A stretch of DNA of 64,000 nucleotides. Origin: CAILZL01 sp963748005. GTDB taxonomy: Bacteria > Pseudomonadota > Gammaproteobacteria > Steroidobacterales > Steroidobacteraceae. Shown here piece by piece: positions 61,971-64,000 of the stretch. The notes beneath the pieces are model-generated. The model was not told the DNA's origin. It saw nothing but the letters and a program-made list of their open reading frames with translations, and did not search any database. A program made the position numbers and the translations under genes. The stretch lies in contig CAVVHH010000002.1 of assembly GCA_963748005.1 (NCBI GenBank), positions 558,001 through 622,000 of the forward strand, read 5' to 3'. Every line of letters begins with the position of its first letter. Position 1 is the stretch's first letter.

Positions 61971-62846
61971 ATGAAACGCGTATTCCTGTTCATCGTCACC
62001 AACCTGGCCATCGTGTTTGTGCTGAGTATCGTCCTGCACCTGCTGGGCGTGGATCGTATCGAAACCGCCAGTGGTGGCCTCGACATCAACAACCTGCTGA
62101 TTTTCTCGGCAGTATTCGGTTTTGCCGGCTCATTGATTTCGCTGGCCATTTCCAAGTGGTCGGCCAAGCGCATGATGGGCGTGCAGGTGATTGAACAGCC
62201 GCGCACCCCGCGTGAAATCTGGCTGGTCAACACCGTACAGCGCCATGCTCAGGCCGCCGGCATCGGCATGCCGGAAGTGGGCATTTTTGATTCACCCGAC
62301 ATGAACGCCTTCGCCACCGGCGCGCGGCGCGATGCGGCGCTGGTCGCAGTCAGCACCGGCCTGCTGAACAGCATGAGCCAGGCGGAAGCCGAGGCCTTGA
62401 TCGGCCACGAAATCAGCCACGTTGCCAACGGCGACATGGTCACGCTGGCCCTGATTCAAGGCGTGGTGAACACCTTCGTGATCTTCCTGTCGCGCGTGAT
62501 TGGCTATGTGGTGGACCGCATGATTCTCAAGAACGAGCGCGGCCACGGCATTGCCTACATGGCCAGCATCTTCATCAGTCAGATGGTGCTGGGCATTCTC
62601 GCCAGCATGATTGTCATGTGGTTTTCGCGGCAACGTGAATTCCGTGCTGACCGGGGCGGCGCACAACTTGCCGGCCGCGGCGCCATGATCGCCGCCCTGC
62701 AACGGCTGCAGAATCGTCACAGCGAAGCTGCGCTGCCGGAAAAGATGGCTGCCTTTGGCATCTCCGGCGGCAAGGGCGTCAGCCGCCTGTTCATGACCCA
62801 TCCCCCGCTGGAAGAGCGCATTGAAGCGCTGCGCAATTCACAATAA
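61971..62846 (+). CDS. htpX: Zinc metalloprotease HtpX
   Basis: A 291-residue membrane protease of M48 type that degrades misfolded membrane proteins. Two N-terminal helices (VFLFIVTNLAIVFVLSIVLHL; IFSAVFGFAGSLISLAIS) precede the catalytic HEISHVANGD, the zinc site. A further ligand Glu is in FRADRGGAQLAGR, and a second pair of helices lies at about residues 158-215 (VVNTFVIFLSRVIGYVV; IFISQMVLGILASMIVMWF). The C-terminus VSRLFMTHPPLEERIEAL is diagnostic of HtpX. It is expected to be stress-regulated. A terminator-like palindrome follows. Confidence 0.97.
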   Translation: MKRVFLFIVTNLAIVFVLSIVLHLLGVDRIETASGGLDINNLLIFSAVFGFAGSLISLAISKWSAKRMMGVQVIEQPRTPREIWLVNTVQRHAQAAGIGMPEVGIFDSPDMNAFATGARRDAALVAVSTGLLNSMSQAEAEALIGHEISHVANGDMVTLALIQGVVNTFVIFLSRVIGYVVDRMILKNERGHGIAYMASIFISQMVLGILASMIVMWFSRQREFRADRGGAQLAGRGAMIAALQRLQNRHSEAALPEKMAAFGISGGKGVSRLFMTHPPLEERIEALRNSQ

Positions 62847-62884
62847 TGGGCGCAGTAATGCCCGATTGAAAATCGGACATCACC

Positions 62885-62981
62885 GTAGGGGCGGCTCGTG
62901 AGCCGCCCTTCTTTTTTCAGCAGGCCATGACACCATCCGGATTTTGAAGACGAAGCAGGGCGGTTCGCGAACCGCCCCTAC
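62885..62981. repeat. GGGGCGG/CCGCCCC palindromic pair after htpX
   Basis: The first copy, GTAGGGGCGGCTCGTGAGCC and on (62885-62909), has the perfect arms GGCGGCTC/GAGCCGCC and a following CTTCTTTTTT, so it can act as the htpX terminator. The second copy (62957-62981) is a perfect GGCGGTTCGCGAACCGCC palindrome in opposite orientation, ending 1 bp before the photolyase ATG. Confidence 0.8.
62888..62917 (+). terminator. Terminator of htpX formed by the repeat
   Basis: GGGCGGCTC GT GAGCCGCCC followed by TTCTTTTTT, 42 bp after the htpX stop. It coincides with the first palindromic element, so a mobile repeat has been used as terminator. Confidence 0.7.
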
Positions 62982-62982
62982 C

Positions 62983-64000
62983 AATGGAAAACAGTCCCCA
63001 CAAAACCGCCCTGTTCTGGCTGCGTCGCGACCTGCGTCTGGCAGACAATCCCGCGCTCGTCCACGCTCTCGACGAGGCGGAGCAAATCATTCCGGTGTTC
63101 ATTCACGCGCCTGAAGAAGAAGCGCCGTGGTCACCTGGCGCGGCCTCTTTATGGTGGCTGTATCACTCTCTTGCTGCCTTGCAAAAGGACATTGCGCAAC
63201 TCGGCTCACGCCTGATCATCTGTAAAGGCGCAAGCTTGGCCACATTGCAACAGCTCATCAGGGAAACCGGCGCCACGCTGGTGTGCTGGAACCGTTTGTA
63301 TGAGCCGGCGGTAATTGCCCGCGACAAGCACATCAAGGCAACCCTGAAGGATCAGGGCATCGCTGTCAGCAGTCACAACGCAGCGCTACTGTTCGAACCC
63401 TGGGAAGTACGTAACCAGCAGGACAAGCCATTTCGCGTATTCACGCCGTTCTGGAAACACTGCCAGACGCGGCTGGCACAGCAACCATTGCCGCTGCCCG
63501 GACCCGCAGCAATACCCGCTGTCGCATCAGAGCTATCTTCGTTGTCACTCGCTGAACTTGAACTGTTGCCCACCCTTCCCTGGGATGCCGGCCTGCGCCA
63601 ACACTGGCATCCCGGCGAAGCGGGGGCGCATGCACTACTGCAAACCTTCATCGATACAGCGGCACGGGATTACAAGACCGAACGCGATCGCCCTGACAAA
63701 CCCGGCACATCACGACTGTCGCCCCATCTGCACTTCGGCGAGATTTCACCACGACAGATCATCGCGGAGTTCAGTGCGCAGAATATTGCAGCCGATGCCT
63801 ACGTGCGCGAACTGGGCTGGCGCGAGTTCTCGCATCATCTGCTGTATCACTTCCCGCACACCAGCGACCAACCCTTGGACGAACGCTTCAACAATTTTCC
63901 CTGGGACAAAAACACAGCCGGATTGAAAGCATGGCAACGCGGAAAGACGGGCGTCCCGCTGGTGGATGCGGGCATGCGCGAGCTATGGCACACCGGTACC
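62983..64000 (+). CDS. phrB: Deoxyribodipyrimidine photolyase, cut by the window edge
   Basis: 339 residues are visible before the right edge. The N-terminal antenna-domain signature is FWLRRDLRLADNPAL, and the FAD-binding domain has TSRLSPHLHFGEISPRQ and ELGWREFSHHLLYHFP. The final WQRGKTGVPLVDAGMREL is the cofactor-proximal motif of CPD photolyases, which repair UV dimers using blue light. The ATG at 62983 directly follows the palindromic repeat. The remaining C-terminus (about 130 residues) is outside the window. A cryptochrome-like role cannot be excluded, but the motifs favour class I photolyase. Confidence 0.93.

Overview
This 64 kb window is chromosomal DNA from a gammaproteobacterium. 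The core gene order ychF-pth-rplY-prs-tRNA-Gln-ispE-lolB-TPR lipoprotein, divergent from hemA-prfA, is typical of that class. The many TonB-dependent receptors and the fairly high GC suggest a Xanthomonadales/Nevskiales/Steroidobacterales-like lineage. The class is well supported by what is read here; the finer placement is inference.

Layout. 0-3.2 kb: a Fic protein cut by the left edge, an orphan HigA-like antitoxin, a small PH-domain membrane protein and a DUF6152-type secreted protein. 3.4-13.8 kb: housekeeping genes (tRNA-CAU, ychF, pth, rplY, prs, tRNA-Gln, ispE, lolB, a TPR lipoprotein, hemA, prfA). 13.8-15.3 kb: an epimerase-like protein and a methyltransferase. 15.5-40.5 kb: an accessory locus with two tannase/feruloyl-esterase-family hydrolases, a fused LigB-LigA gallate dioxygenase, four TonB-dependent receptors, four MFS transporters and LysR, AraC and TetR regulators. 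Read together, it looks like a locus for importing plant polyphenol esters, releasing gallate and opening its ring. The later gallate-pathway enzymes are not in the window.

40.5-48.4 kb: HAD hydrolase, crotonase, SDR, glgX, GlxA-type regulator, sterol-desaturase-family protein and homocysteine methyltransferase-family protein. 48.5-51.8 kb: bfr, bfd (with a candidate Fur box), prmC, ppiB and mtgA. prmC normally follows prfA but here lies 36 kb away. 52.0-53.6 kb: three tandem genes for small secreted two-cysteine proteins of unknown function. 53.8-58.1 kb: a molybdenum-cofactor cluster moeA-moaA-moaC-(mobA::moaD)-moaE, in which MobA is fused to the sulphur carrier MoaD. 58.2-64 kb: a secreted protein of unknown function, a 59-residue membrane protein, an OmpA-family protein, proA, htpX and the start of a photolyase gene.

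Intergenic spaces hold several families of palindromic repeats: CCCTCACCC/GGGAGAGGG elements, an AGCTTGTCGAAG inverted repeat, GGGGCGG...CCGCCCC pairs, a perfect 30-bp-arm hairpin inside the moa cluster, and a heptamer array beside tRNA-Gln. No transposase, integrase, CRISPR array or rRNA was seen. The best candidates for something undescribed are the three-gene secreted family, the polyphenol locus with its non-canonical tannase, and the MobA-MoaD fusion.
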